64,000 nucleotides of DNA, from positions 1,688,801-1,752,800 of the forward strand of contig NZ_BMXQ01000001.1 of assembly GCF_014651835.1 (NCBI RefSeq), read 5' to 3'. Below the pieces are notes generated by a model. That model was given only the letters and a program-made list of their open reading frames with translations. It did not search any database and was not told the DNA's origin. Shown here in pieces: positions 33,974 through 40,816 of this stretch. The DNA comes from Pigmentiphaga litoralis (lineage in GTDB: Bacteria; Pseudomonadota; Gammaproteobacteria; Burkholderiales; Burkholderiaceae_B). Both the position numbers and the translations under genes were made by a program. Position 1 is the first letter of the stretch. The number at the start of each line of letters is the position of its first letter.

Positions 33974-34347
33974 AAGAAGTCCTCGACGTCAATCTGCCCG
34001 ATGTGGGCCAACCTTTTTCGTGGGCCGTGCGCGCCAATGGCGTGATCTTCACGTCGGCCGGACCCGTGCGCGATGACGGCACGATCGACACGGGGCCGAT
34101 CGAAGACCAGGCGCGCCTGACCTTCCGCAATCTGCAGAAGGCCATGGAAGCCGGTGGCGGCACGCTGGCCGATGTGGCCCAGGTCCTGATCTACATGACC
34201 GACGTCAAGGACATGAAAACCATCGACGCGGTCTACCGCGAGTTCTTTACTGCGCCCTACCCCAGCCGGTCGAGCGCCGCGGTGCAACTCGTGGTCCCAG
34301 GCATGAAAATCGAACTCGTGGCGTTCGGCGCACCGGCCGCGCAATGA
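33970..34347 (+). CDS. RidA family protein (YjgF/YER057c/UK114)
   Basis: A 125-residue protein of the RidA superfamily: PFSWAVRANGVIFTSAGPV, GPIEDQARLTFRNLQKAMEAGGGTLADVAQVLIYMTDVKDMKTIDAVYREFF and PSRSSAAVQLVVPGMKIELVAFGA. The SRSSAAV segment corresponds to the PARSAV substrate-binding region with its Arg, which archetypal RidA needs for 2-aminoacrylate or imine deamination. It is coupled to the hydrolase gene upstream. Pairing suggests that hydrolysis releases an unstable enamine or imine, an inference by analogy with the Rut pathway. Confidence 0.92.
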   Translation: MKEVLDVNLPDVGQPFSWAVRANGVIFTSAGPVRDDGTIDTGPIEDQARLTFRNLQKAMEAGGGTLADVAQVLIYMTDVKDMKTIDAVYREFFTAPYPSRSSAAVQLVVPGMKIELVAFGAPAAQ

Positions 34348-34447
34348 GCGTGTGCGCGCGCCGATGAGCGTGCGCCACGGCAGCGTGCGTCACCTGTTTG
34401 CTAGGGACAGCAGGTGACGCACGAACTGGCCAGGAATGAAGGCCAAG

Positions 34448-34475
34448 AAAAGCCACGCGATGCGTGGCTTTTTTT
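34448..34475. terminator. bidirectional terminator
   Basis: AAAAGCCACGC pairs with GCGTGGCTTTT around GAT, followed by more T (T7 in total). It ends the hydrolase-RidA transcript and, with its A run, the convergent GntR gene. Confidence 0.92.
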
Positions 34476-34477
34476 CA

Positions 34478-35287
34478 TCAGGCGGCGCTGGCCGCCATGC
34501 GCGCGCGAGAGGATCGCGGCTTGCGCTCGGGAGCCTTGCGTTCCAGGGCAGGCGCATCGTTGCCGTCGTAGCCCAGGTAATCCGCGACCAGGCGGCCGGT
34601 GTCGCCAATGTGCTGGTCGAGCAGCGCCAGTGCGGCAGGCAGGTTCTTGTCCAGCACGGCCTGCATGAGCCGTTCATGTTCGACCACGACGTTGTCTTCT
34701 TCACGCGTTTCGTAGGCCGATGCGGACTGCACGCCTTCGACGTGCAGCAGGCGGATGCGGCGGTAGCGTTCCGAATGCGCGACCAGTTGTTCGTCGATGC
34801 GCAGCAGCCACGGGGACCGCGCGCCGCTCAACATGGCCAGGTGGAAGTTGCGGTGGGCGCGCTCGAACCGTTCAATGGCTTCGTCATCGCTGGTGTTGCT
34901 GGGCAAGGGGGTGCGCGCCAGCTTGTAGTAGGCCGCCGCAATGGCCGCGCCCCACTCATCGTCCCCATTTTCGATGGCTTCCTTGAGCAGGATGCCTTCG
35001 ATGTGCCGGCGCGCCTTGACGATGTCGGCCAGGTCCTCTGCCGACACTTCCGCCACGCTGAACCCGCGCTGGCCTTCATTGGCGGCCAGGCGTTCGTTGG
35101 ACAGCATCATCAACGCTTCACGGATGGGACTGATGCCCAGGCCATAGCGCTTTTGCAGCGTCTGCAACTTGAGCTTCGAACCGGGTTCCAGCCGCCCTGC
35201 CAGGATATCGTCGCGCAGCAGCCGATACGCGCGCTCCGAAAGCGTGCGTGTCGGGGGAAGGTCTTGAGTCGACAGATGCGATGACAT
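34478..35287 (-). CDS. GntR-family regulator, FadR/FCD type
   Basis: A 269-residue regulator. The N-terminal winged helix spans residues 14-82 (LSERAYRLLRDDILAGRLEPGSKLKLQTLQKRYGLGISPIREALMMLSNERL). The FCD effector domain follows, with the metal-ligand pattern visible around HIEGILLKEAIENGD, AHRNFHLAML and EHERLMQAVL. The C-terminus is a basic tail (ERKAPERKPRSSRARM). FCD regulators respond to organic acids. It sits between the hydrolase-RidA pair and the VanA-like gene, so it may control either. Upstream are ATGCG-ATCG-CGCAT (35351-35364) and a TTTATACAG (35367-35375) resembling the sites near the second GntR gene. Confidence 0.9.
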   Translation of the reverse strand: MSSHLSTQDLPPTRTLSERAYRLLRDDILAGRLEPGSKLKLQTLQKRYGLGISPIREALMMLSNERLAANEGQRGFSVAEVSAEDLADIVKARRHIEGILLKEAIENGDDEWGAAIAAAYYKLARTPLPSNTSDDEAIERFERAHRNFHLAMLSGARSPWLLRIDEQLVAHSERYRRIRLLHVEGVQSASAYETREEDNVVVEHERLMQAVLDKNLPAALALLDQHIGDTGRLVADYLGYDGNDAPALERKAPERKPRSSRARMAASAA

Positions 35288-35499
35288 GGTGCGTGAGCCA
35301 GGAAAACCGCGCCGGACCAGGAAGGTCTTGCCGCGCAGACCCCTGATTTTATGCGATCGCGCATAATTTATACAGTGCGCCGCCGCCCAAGGCTCCTAGA
35401 AGTTCAACGTTCCGGGGCTTTTCTGCACCAGGCCGGGGCAGCAGGCTCGGCTGTCATGTTCGCGGTGCAGGCGCCTGCTGGACACGATCATGCGCGCAA

Positions 35500-35530
35500 A
35501 AAAAATCCATGCACATGCATGGATTTTCTT
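35500..35530 (-). terminator. terminator of the VanA-like oxygenase gene
   Basis: AAAATCCATGCA pairs with TGCATGGATTTT around CA. On the minus strand the stem is followed by eight T. It lies 20 bases beyond the oxygenase stop. Confidence 0.9.
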
Positions 35531-35549
35531 TAGTTGCCGTGGCTGCGGA

Positions 35550-36590
35550 TCACGCTGCTTCGGGGCGCTTTTCCTGTTCCAGCAAGCGGTCGATCATCTC
35601 GCGTGACTTGACGCCGCCGGCATCGATGTTCAGCTTGAGAATGCGCCGCGTCGGATTGGCCAGCAGGTTGCGCTGCTGCGCTTCCAGCATCTCCAGGTCT
35701 TCACCAAAGATCTTGCCCTGGCCTTCGCGGATCATGGCGGTGAGCGCTTCGTCTTGCGGACGGAAGTTGCGCGCCATGCCCCAGAAATACCAGATCGACG
35801 TTTCGGTTTCAGGCGTGATGAAGTCGACGACGATGCTCGACACCTTGTGCGCGGGATCGGCGTGATAGCCGCCCTTGCCGGCATGCGCCACGCCCACTTC
35901 GATCAGCACATGGCTGGGCGGCGTGAAGCGGCAGATCTGCCAGCGGTCGCAAGGCACGTCGCCATCCAGGCCGTTGCCGCGCAGGGCCGAGGCCCAGAAG
36001 GGCGGCGGCATCACGTTTTCCATGAAGCGGCTCGTCACGACCGATTCGCCCTCGATCTTGGTCGATGGCGCGGACTCTTCGATCTCGGTCTGGCCGATGC
36101 TGGTCGCGTGCACATAGGTCTCATGGGTCAGGTCCATGAGGTTGTCGATCATCAGGCGGTAGTCGCAACTGATGTGGTACAGGCCGCCGCCATAGGCCCA
36201 GTCGGAACTCTCGGCCCATTCCAGGGGGTGCAGCTTGGCCGGGTCCGCCAGTTCGGCTTCGCCCGTCCACACCCAGATGAAGCCATAACGTTCGATGACC
36301 GGGAAGGTGCGCAGGCCAGGAAAGCCGCCGACGCGCTGGCCGGGCATGCTGGCGCATTTGCCGTCGGTGCCCATTTCCAGGCCGTGGTAGCCGCACACCA
36401 GCCTGCCCTCGCGCATGAAGCCCAGCGACAGGGGCGCACCGCGATGCGGACAGAAGTCCTCGGTGGCCGCGACCTTGCCGTCGGGTCCGCGAAAGAACAC
36501 GATCTTTTCACCGCACACCTGCCGGCCGAGCGGCTTGCCGTCGATCTCGTCGGGGGTGCAGGCAACGTACCAGGTATTTTTCAGGAACAT
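35550..36590 (-). CDS. Rieske aromatic oxygenase, VanA-like (O-demethylase oxygenase subunit)
   Basis: A 346-residue Rieske non-heme iron oxygenase of the VanA/PobA single-subunit group. The Rieske 2Fe-2S ligands are CPHRG (near residue 47) and CGYHGLEM (near 66). The mononuclear iron site is in IDNLMDLTHETYVH, near residue 155. The N-terminus MFLKNTWYVACTPDEI and the Trp/Arg-rich C-terminal half fit vanillate O-demethylase and related enzymes. It needs a VanB-type reductase, which is not encoded next to it. A GntR regulator gene (36702-37484) lies 111 bases upstream on the same strand. The substrate is probably a methoxylated aromatic acid, not proven. Confidence 0.9.
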   Translation of the reverse strand: MFLKNTWYVACTPDEIDGKPLGRQVCGEKIVFFRGPDGKVAATEDFCPHRGAPLSLGFMREGRLVCGYHGLEMGTDGKCASMPGQRVGGFPGLRTFPVIERYGFIWVWTGEAELADPAKLHPLEWAESSDWAYGGGLYHISCDYRLMIDNLMDLTHETYVHATSIGQTEIEESAPSTKIEGESVVTSRFMENVMPPPFWASALRGNGLDGDVPCDRWQICRFTPPSHVLIEVGVAHAGKGGYHADPAHKVSSIVVDFITPETETSIWYFWGMARNFRPQDEALTAMIREGQGKIFGEDLEMLEAQQRNLLANPTRRILKLNIDAGGVKSREMIDRLLEQEKRPEAA

Positions 36591-36701
36591 GTCTATCTCC
36601 GTAGCGCCTCCGGCGGCGGCCGGTCGGCTGGGTTACCGGTGCAGTCCGCGCACTTGGGCGCGGCCACGACTTCTGGTTATGGCAAGGCGGCGCAGCGCAG
36701 G

Positions 36702-37484
36702 CTACGCCGCCGGGCGGCGGATCAGGTTGCCGCCCAACAAACGGGTCATCGCCTTCTGATTGTCGAAGGCGCTTTGAAGATTGTGGTGCGCGATGCGGGC
36801 ATGTTCACGCATCAGGGCTTCGGCGCGCGCGCCTTCCCGCTGACGGATCGCCTGCAAGAGCGATCGGTGCTGCGCCTGGGCCAGGACCAGCACGTCGCGG
36901 CCGCCCGGGTCGATGGCCTGGACCATGACGAACGCACTGGCCGACGCAAACGGCAGCGACATGACTTTGTCCAGCTGGCGTTCAATGACGCTGCTGCCGG
37001 ACGCCGCGGCAAGCAGGCGGTGGAAACGCTCGTTGACTTCGACATAGGTCGAAAATTTGGCCTCGGTCAGCTCGCCTGCCAGGATCTCGTCGATCTGATC
37101 GACGCAGTCCTGCATGTGGCGCAACCAGCTTTCGGACACACCGCGCTCGGCAGCGAGCCTGGCCGCCAGGCCTTCCAGCGTGCCGCGCAATTCGATGGCG
37201 TCGCGGATCTCGCCCTCCGAAAACAGGCGAACGGCGTAGCCGCCCGACGGAATGACGTCGAGCAGCCCTTCTTCCTGCAGGCGGATCAGGGCGGCGCGCA
37301 CCGGCGTACGGGACACGCCCAGGCGTTCCACCACCCACAGTTCGGAAATACGCGCGCCAGCCGCCAGTTCGCCGCCGAGGATCAGTTCACGCAGGCCCAG
37401 CAGCGCACGCACGGTTTGCGAGGCGGCTGCCTGCGCCGTGGCGGGCGTCTTGCTGTCGATGGGGCTGATCGTGTCGTGATGCAT
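36702..37484 (-). CDS. GntR-family regulator, FadR/FCD type
   Basis: A 260-residue regulator. The winged helix spans about residues 22-85 (LLGLRELILGGELAAGARISELWVVERLGVSRTPVRAALIRLQEEGLLDVIPSGGYAV). The FCD domain has the expected helices (IELRGTLEGLAARLAAERG, VNERFHRLLAAASGSSVI, EHARIAHHNLQSAF). The ATG at 37484 is used; a TTG at 37511 would add nine residues. It is upstream of and co-oriented with the VanA-like gene and is its likely regulator, as VanR is for vanAB elsewhere. Two TGTATACAGCG elements in its upstream region are probable autoregulatory sites. Confidence 0.9.
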   Translation of the reverse strand: MHHDTISPIDSKTPATAQAAASQTVRALLGLRELILGGELAAGARISELWVVERLGVSRTPVRAALIRLQEEGLLDVIPSGGYAVRLFSEGEIRDAIELRGTLEGLAARLAAERGVSESWLRHMQDCVDQIDEILAGELTEAKFSTYVEVNERFHRLLAAASGSSVIERQLDKVMSLPFASASAFVMVQAIDPGGRDVLVLAQAQHRSLLQAIRQREGARAEALMREHARIAHHNLQSAFDNQKAMTRLLGGNLIRRPAA

Positions 37485-37540
37485 GGCCGGACTCGCTGCG
37501 TGAATTGCCAACGCGGCATGGAGGCTGGCGTTGACGATGA

Positions 37541-37559
37541 ATACACAGTGTATACAGCG
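37541..37559. promoter_or_regulatory. GntR operator candidate 1
   Basis: ATACAC-A-GTGTAT (37541-37553) overlaps TGTATACA (37549-37556) and continues as TGTATACAGCG. The palindrome type fits FadR-subfamily operators. It is about 60 bases upstream of the GntR start codon. Confidence 0.6.
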
Positions 37560-37694
37560 ACACGGCGGCGAACAACGAGACGGTTGCGAAGCAAGGGAAA
37601 TCCCCTAGTTCCGACCAGCTAATTACCGTCATTTGGGATCCACGCATTCCAAACACCGCGGCTGCACGGGTGTCTGAAGGCTTCCCGTCGTGTC

Positions 37695-37706
37695 CTGTAT
37701 ACAGCG
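37695..37706. promoter_or_regulatory. GntR operator candidate 2
   Basis: CTGTATACAG is a perfect 10-base palindrome (37695-37704), and TGTATACAGCG (37696-37706) repeats exactly the core of the site at 37549. It also lies in the loop region of a GTCCTG/CAGGAC inverted repeat (37692-37712). Confidence 0.6.
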
Positions 37707-37731
37707 TCAGGACAGGACGAAACGTGGAAGA

Positions 37732-38583
37732 TCAGCCGCCGCCCGCCTCGCGGCGCGCCGTCTCCAGCGCGGTCGTCAGGCCGACGACCTGCCGGCGCAA
37801 CTTGGCGTTCTCCTCTTCCAGCGTGGCGATTTTCTCCAGCAGGCGCGCATGCTCGCTATCGGTGGCCGGACCGGCTGCCTTGGCGTCGCCCTCGGCGCCC
37901 TCTTCCTTCGGCGCCTTGGGCGGCCGGGCCGCTGCCTTCTGCTCACGGACCAGGCGGGCAGCTTCCCGCAATTCCTTGCGCCCGCCGGCAACGGCAGCCT
38001 GCTGGGCATCAACCGGCAGCGTCGCCACGGCCGCGGCCGCATTGATGGAGATGTTGCCCGCCTTGACGGCCTGTACCAGTTCAGGCGCGGCTTCCCGCTG
38101 GATCTTTTCGATCTGGCCGATGGTGGCGCTGCTGACGCGCGCGGCTTTCGCAATCGACTCGCGGGTGGCCAGCACGGGCGGCGGCGACGAGGTCTCGGCG
38201 TCGGCGGCGGCATCACTGCTCGCCTGAGCGGCGGCAGCGGCCTCTTCCAGCGCGCGGGCCCGGGCCAGCACGATGTCCTTCTTGCGCAGGGCAAGAATGC
38301 CCCGCTGGAAGTCCGAGACGCTGCGGCGGCCCAGATGGTTGTCGATCATCCACAGGTGGACGTCATCGATGCTGGTAAACCGTTCGTTCTGGATCGTCTG
38401 GAAAGGCAGGTTGTGCTTGGTGCAGATGGCGTACCGGTTGTGGCCGTCCACCAGCAGGTCGCCCCACAGCACCAGCGCGTCGCGGCAGCCTTCGGCCAGC
38501 AGACTGCGCTCCAGTGAATCGTATTCGTCGGGGGTCAGCGGGTCGATATAGGCGCGCAGTTCGTCGTTGATCTTGATGGTCAT
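37732..38583 (-). CDS. solitary ParB-like N-terminal domain protein
   Basis: A 283-residue protein. Residues 1-95 resemble the ParB/Srx-like domain (IDPLTPDEYDSLERSLLAEGCRDALVLWGDLLVDGHNRYAICTKHNLPF; the DGHNRY block corresponds to the ParB GxxR region). Residues about 95-150 carry LGRRSVSDFQRGILALRKKDIVLARAR and RESIAKAARVSSATIGQIEKI, a likely helix-turn-helix. The C-terminus is a Glu/Lys-rich coiled coil (ARLLEKIATLEEENAKLRRQVVGLTTALETARRE). No ParA partner is near, so it is unlikely to be the chromosome-partition ParB. It may be a plasmid- or phage-derived nuclease or regulator. Function unknown. Confidence 0.78.
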   Translation of the reverse strand: MTIKINDELRAYIDPLTPDEYDSLERSLLAEGCRDALVLWGDLLVDGHNRYAICTKHNLPFQTIQNERFTSIDDVHLWMIDNHLGRRSVSDFQRGILALRKKDIVLARARALEEAAAAAQASSDAAADAETSSPPPVLATRESIAKAARVSSATIGQIEKIQREAAPELVQAVKAGNISINAAAAVATLPVDAQQAAVAGGRKELREAARLVREQKAAARPPKAPKEEGAEGDAKAAGPATDSEHARLLEKIATLEEENAKLRRQVVGLTTALETARREAGGG

Positions 38584-38602
38584 GGTGTCCTGAAATGGCA
38601 GT

Positions 38603-38669
38603 CCCGCCCGCGGCGACAGCCGTGCGGGCGGGCGGCCATGATACCAACCGCCGCCTGGGGGCGGCGAAG
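38603..38669 (-). other. two tandem GC hairpins between the YihY and ParB-like genes
   Basis: CCCGCCCGC pairs with GCGGGCGGG (38603-38632) and, next to it, CGCCGCC pairs with GGCGGCG (about 38650-38669). Neither has a T tract. They lie just beyond the stop of the YihY gene and may reduce read-through into the ParB-like gene. Confidence 0.5.
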
Positions 38670-38670
38670 G

Positions 38671-39708
38671 TCAGGTCGGGCTGCGGCGGTACGGCATCTG
38701 CTTGCGCGACGCCAGGCGCGGCATCAAGGGCTGTACGGCCGGAATGGCGGCGGGCCTGGCGTTGTTGGCGTTGCCAGTGTTGCTGGCGGCGTCGCCTTCG
38801 GCGTCACCCGATTTGCTCGGGGGCAGATTGGTCTGCTTGCCGGTGTCGGTATCCACGCCTTCGTTGGCGCGGGACCCGTGCTCGTTGGCATAGACCCAGG
38901 TGAATTCCGCGCCGAGCAGGAACACCTGCGCCGCGTAATACACCCAGAGCAGCACGATCACCAGCGATCCCGCGGCCGCAAACGACGAGGTAACCGAGCT
39001 CTTGCCGATGTACAGGCCGATCAACAGCTTGCCCACTTCAAACAGCACCGCCGTGACGAAGGCGCCGACCCAAACGTCGCGCCAGGCGATCTTGGCCTGC
39101 GGCATCATCTTGAAAATCAGCGCGAACAACACGGTCGTGACCGCCAGCGACACTGCCATGTTCAGCAGGCGCATGAGCACTTCCCAACCCGGGAAGAGGT
39201 CCGTGGCGTAGCTGCCGACCGCCGCCAACCCGGCGCTGAGCACGAGTGACACCATGAGCAGGAAGGCCAGGCACAAGACCAGGCCGAAGGAAAGCAGGCG
39301 GGCGCGAATGGTGGACAGGATGCCGCTTTGCTTCTGGTCTTCAGGCACCTGCCAGATGCGGTCGAGCGCGCTCTGCAGTTCGGCAAATACCGTGGTGGCA
39401 CCGAAGATGAGGACGGCCACGCTGATGATGGTGGCGACGATGCCCGCCGCGGGCTTGTCGGCGCTGGCAATCAGGCTTTGCACGCCAGCAGCGCCTTCGG
39501 TACCGATCATCGATGTCAATTGGCCATACAACTGCCCTTCGACGGCTTCACGTCCCCAGATGAAGCCGGCCACCGACAGCACGATGATGAGCAAGGGCGC
39601 CATCGAAAAGACGGTGTAGTAGGAAATGGCGGCGCCCATACTGGGTGCGTAGTCGTCCACCCATGCATTGACCGATTTCTTGGCGAGGACGAAAAAACGT
39701 TTGAACAT
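38671..39708 (-). CDS. YihY/BrkB family inner-membrane protein
   Basis: A 345-residue protein with six hydrophobic helices and the family motifs DDYAPSMGAAISYYTVFSMAPLLIIVLSVAGF, STVFAELQSALDRIWQVP (here ATTVFAELQSALDRIW), FKMMPQAKIAWRDVWVGAFVTAVLFEVGKLLIGLYIG and VLLWVYYAAQVFLLGAEFTWVYA. The family was once called ribonuclease BN or BrkB (serum resistance in Bordetella), but the molecular function is unsettled. The last 75 residues are a polar, low-complexity cytoplasmic tail rich in Asn, Ala and Pro. Confidence 0.92.
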   Translation of the reverse strand: MFKRFFVLAKKSVNAWVDDYAPSMGAAISYYTVFSMAPLLIIVLSVAGFIWGREAVEGQLYGQLTSMIGTEGAAGVQSLIASADKPAAGIVATIISVAVLIFGATTVFAELQSALDRIWQVPEDQKQSGILSTIRARLLSFGLVLCLAFLLMVSLVLSAGLAAVGSYATDLFPGWEVLMRLLNMAVSLAVTTVLFALIFKMMPQAKIAWRDVWVGAFVTAVLFEVGKLLIGLYIGKSSVTSSFAAAGSLVIVLLWVYYAAQVFLLGAEFTWVYANEHGSRANEGVDTDTGKQTNLPPSKSGDAEGDAASNTGNANNARPAAIPAVQPLMPRLASRKQMPYRRSPT

Positions 39709-39883
39709 GCGCTGCCCATTTGCCGGCGCGGCCGGTGGTGAGTGGATAAAGACAAATCACCAGCGCATCAGCAAAATGCATTCCTGTCGGGTAGGCAAAC
39801 AGGGTTGACAGCGACTCAGGTCAAGTCGGTGGTGCGGTCTAGACCGGCGGAATGATGCGCTGCGGCTGCCGCATCAAAGGCGG

Positions 39884-40027
39884 TCAGCGGTTGGATGTCA
39901 CGCCGACATCGACGAGACCATAGACCTGAATGCCGCTCTGGCTGGACGGCTCGTTGGGCGTGCGGGGATAGGACTGGCACGCCGTGCACAGCGCCAGAAC
40001 GAACAGGGATAGCAGGACAGGTTTCAT
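39884..40027 (-). CDS. very small lipoprotein-like exported peptide with a porin-like tail
   Basis: A 47-residue product MKPVLLSLFVLALCTACQSYPRT and on, ending SGIQVYGLVDVGVTSNR. The N-terminus looks like a type II signal peptide with Cys at residue 17, although the residue at -3 is Cys rather than Leu. The C-terminal YGLVDVGV resembles the first beta strand of betaproteobacterial porins (YG-aliphatic-D-x-G). The ATG at 40027 has a perfect GGAGG 5 bases upstream, which strongly supports translation. Just downstream of the kdpE stop (84 bases), same strand. Function unknown; a small envelope lipoprotein is the best guess. Confidence 0.65.
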   Translation of the reverse strand: MKPVLLSLFVLALCTACQSYPRTPNEPSSQSGIQVYGLVDVGVTSNR

Positions 40028-40111
40028 GGGGCCTCCGGTCAGGTTTGCCGGTCTTGTCAATTGTGTAGGGTGCCACGGGCAGCGTGCCGCGGCCGCCTGG
40101 TGATGCAACTG

Positions 40112-40816
40112 TCAGTGACCGGCCGCGTCTTCGACCAGCCGGTAACCGACGGCCGTCTCGGTCAGGATATGGCGCGGCTGCGCGGCGTCGTCTTCCAGTT
40201 TCTGCCGCAAGTGTCCCATGTACACGCGCAGGTAGTGGCTGCTGTCGGACCGGCCCGGCCCCCACACGGCGCGCAGCAATTGTTGGTGCGTCATCACCCG
40301 GCCGACATTGGCAATCAGCACGCCCAGCAGCCGGTATTCGATTGGCGTCAGGTGCACTTCGGCGCCGGCCTTGCGCACGATACGCGCGCCTTGATCGACC
40401 TCGACATTGCCGAAGGTGAATACGGGCGAGGCCGTTCTGTCGCTGCGCGAGCGTCGCAGGTTCGCCCGCACCCGGGCCATCAGTTCGGCCACGCCAAACG
40501 GTTTGACCAGGTAATCGTCGGCGCCGGCGTCCAGCGCCTTGACCTTGTCGGTTTCGTCGGCGCGGGCCGACAGCACGATCACCGGCACCGACGACCAGTT
40601 GCGCACATCGCGGATCAATTCGGCGCCATCCCCGTCGGGCAGACCCAGGTCCACGATCACCAGGTCGGGCCGCCGCGTGCCGATGTCGATCAGCCCGCGT
40701 TTGACGGTGTCTGCTTCGACCACGCTCCACCCTTCCCCTTCCAGGGCGGCACGCACAAAGCGGCGGATCTGGGGTTCGTCTTCGATCAGGATCGCGGTGG
40801 GCTGGGGTTCGGACAT
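40112..40816 (-). CDS. kdpE: response regulator KdpE
   Basis: A 234-residue OmpR-type regulator. The receiver has ILIEDEPQIRRFVRAALEGEGW, phospho-Asp in LVIVDLGLPDGDG near residue 53 and Lys in YLVKPFG. The winged helix has LTPIEYRLLGVLIANVGRVMTHQQLL and the KdpE-typical SHYLRVYMGHLRQKLE. With KdpD it activates the kdp operon under potassium limitation. Its ATG overlaps the kdpD stop by one base (TGATG). It ends the kdp transcript. Confidence 0.96.
   Translation of the reverse strand: MSEPQPTAILIEDEPQIRRFVRAALEGEGWSVVEADTVKRGLIDIGTRRPDLVIVDLGLPDGDGAELIRDVRNWSSVPVIVLSARADETDKVKALDAGADDYLVKPFGVAELMARVRANLRRSRSDRTASPVFTFGNVEVDQGARIVRKAGAEVHLTPIEYRLLGVLIANVGRVMTHQQLLRAVWGPGRSDSSHYLRVYMGHLRQKLEDDAAQPRHILTETAVGYRLVEDAAGH

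Noticed and set aside
38671-39708. Naming the YihY/BrkB protein ribonuclease BN
   Set aside because: That name came from an early misassignment; the protein is a six-helix membrane protein without nuclease motifs.
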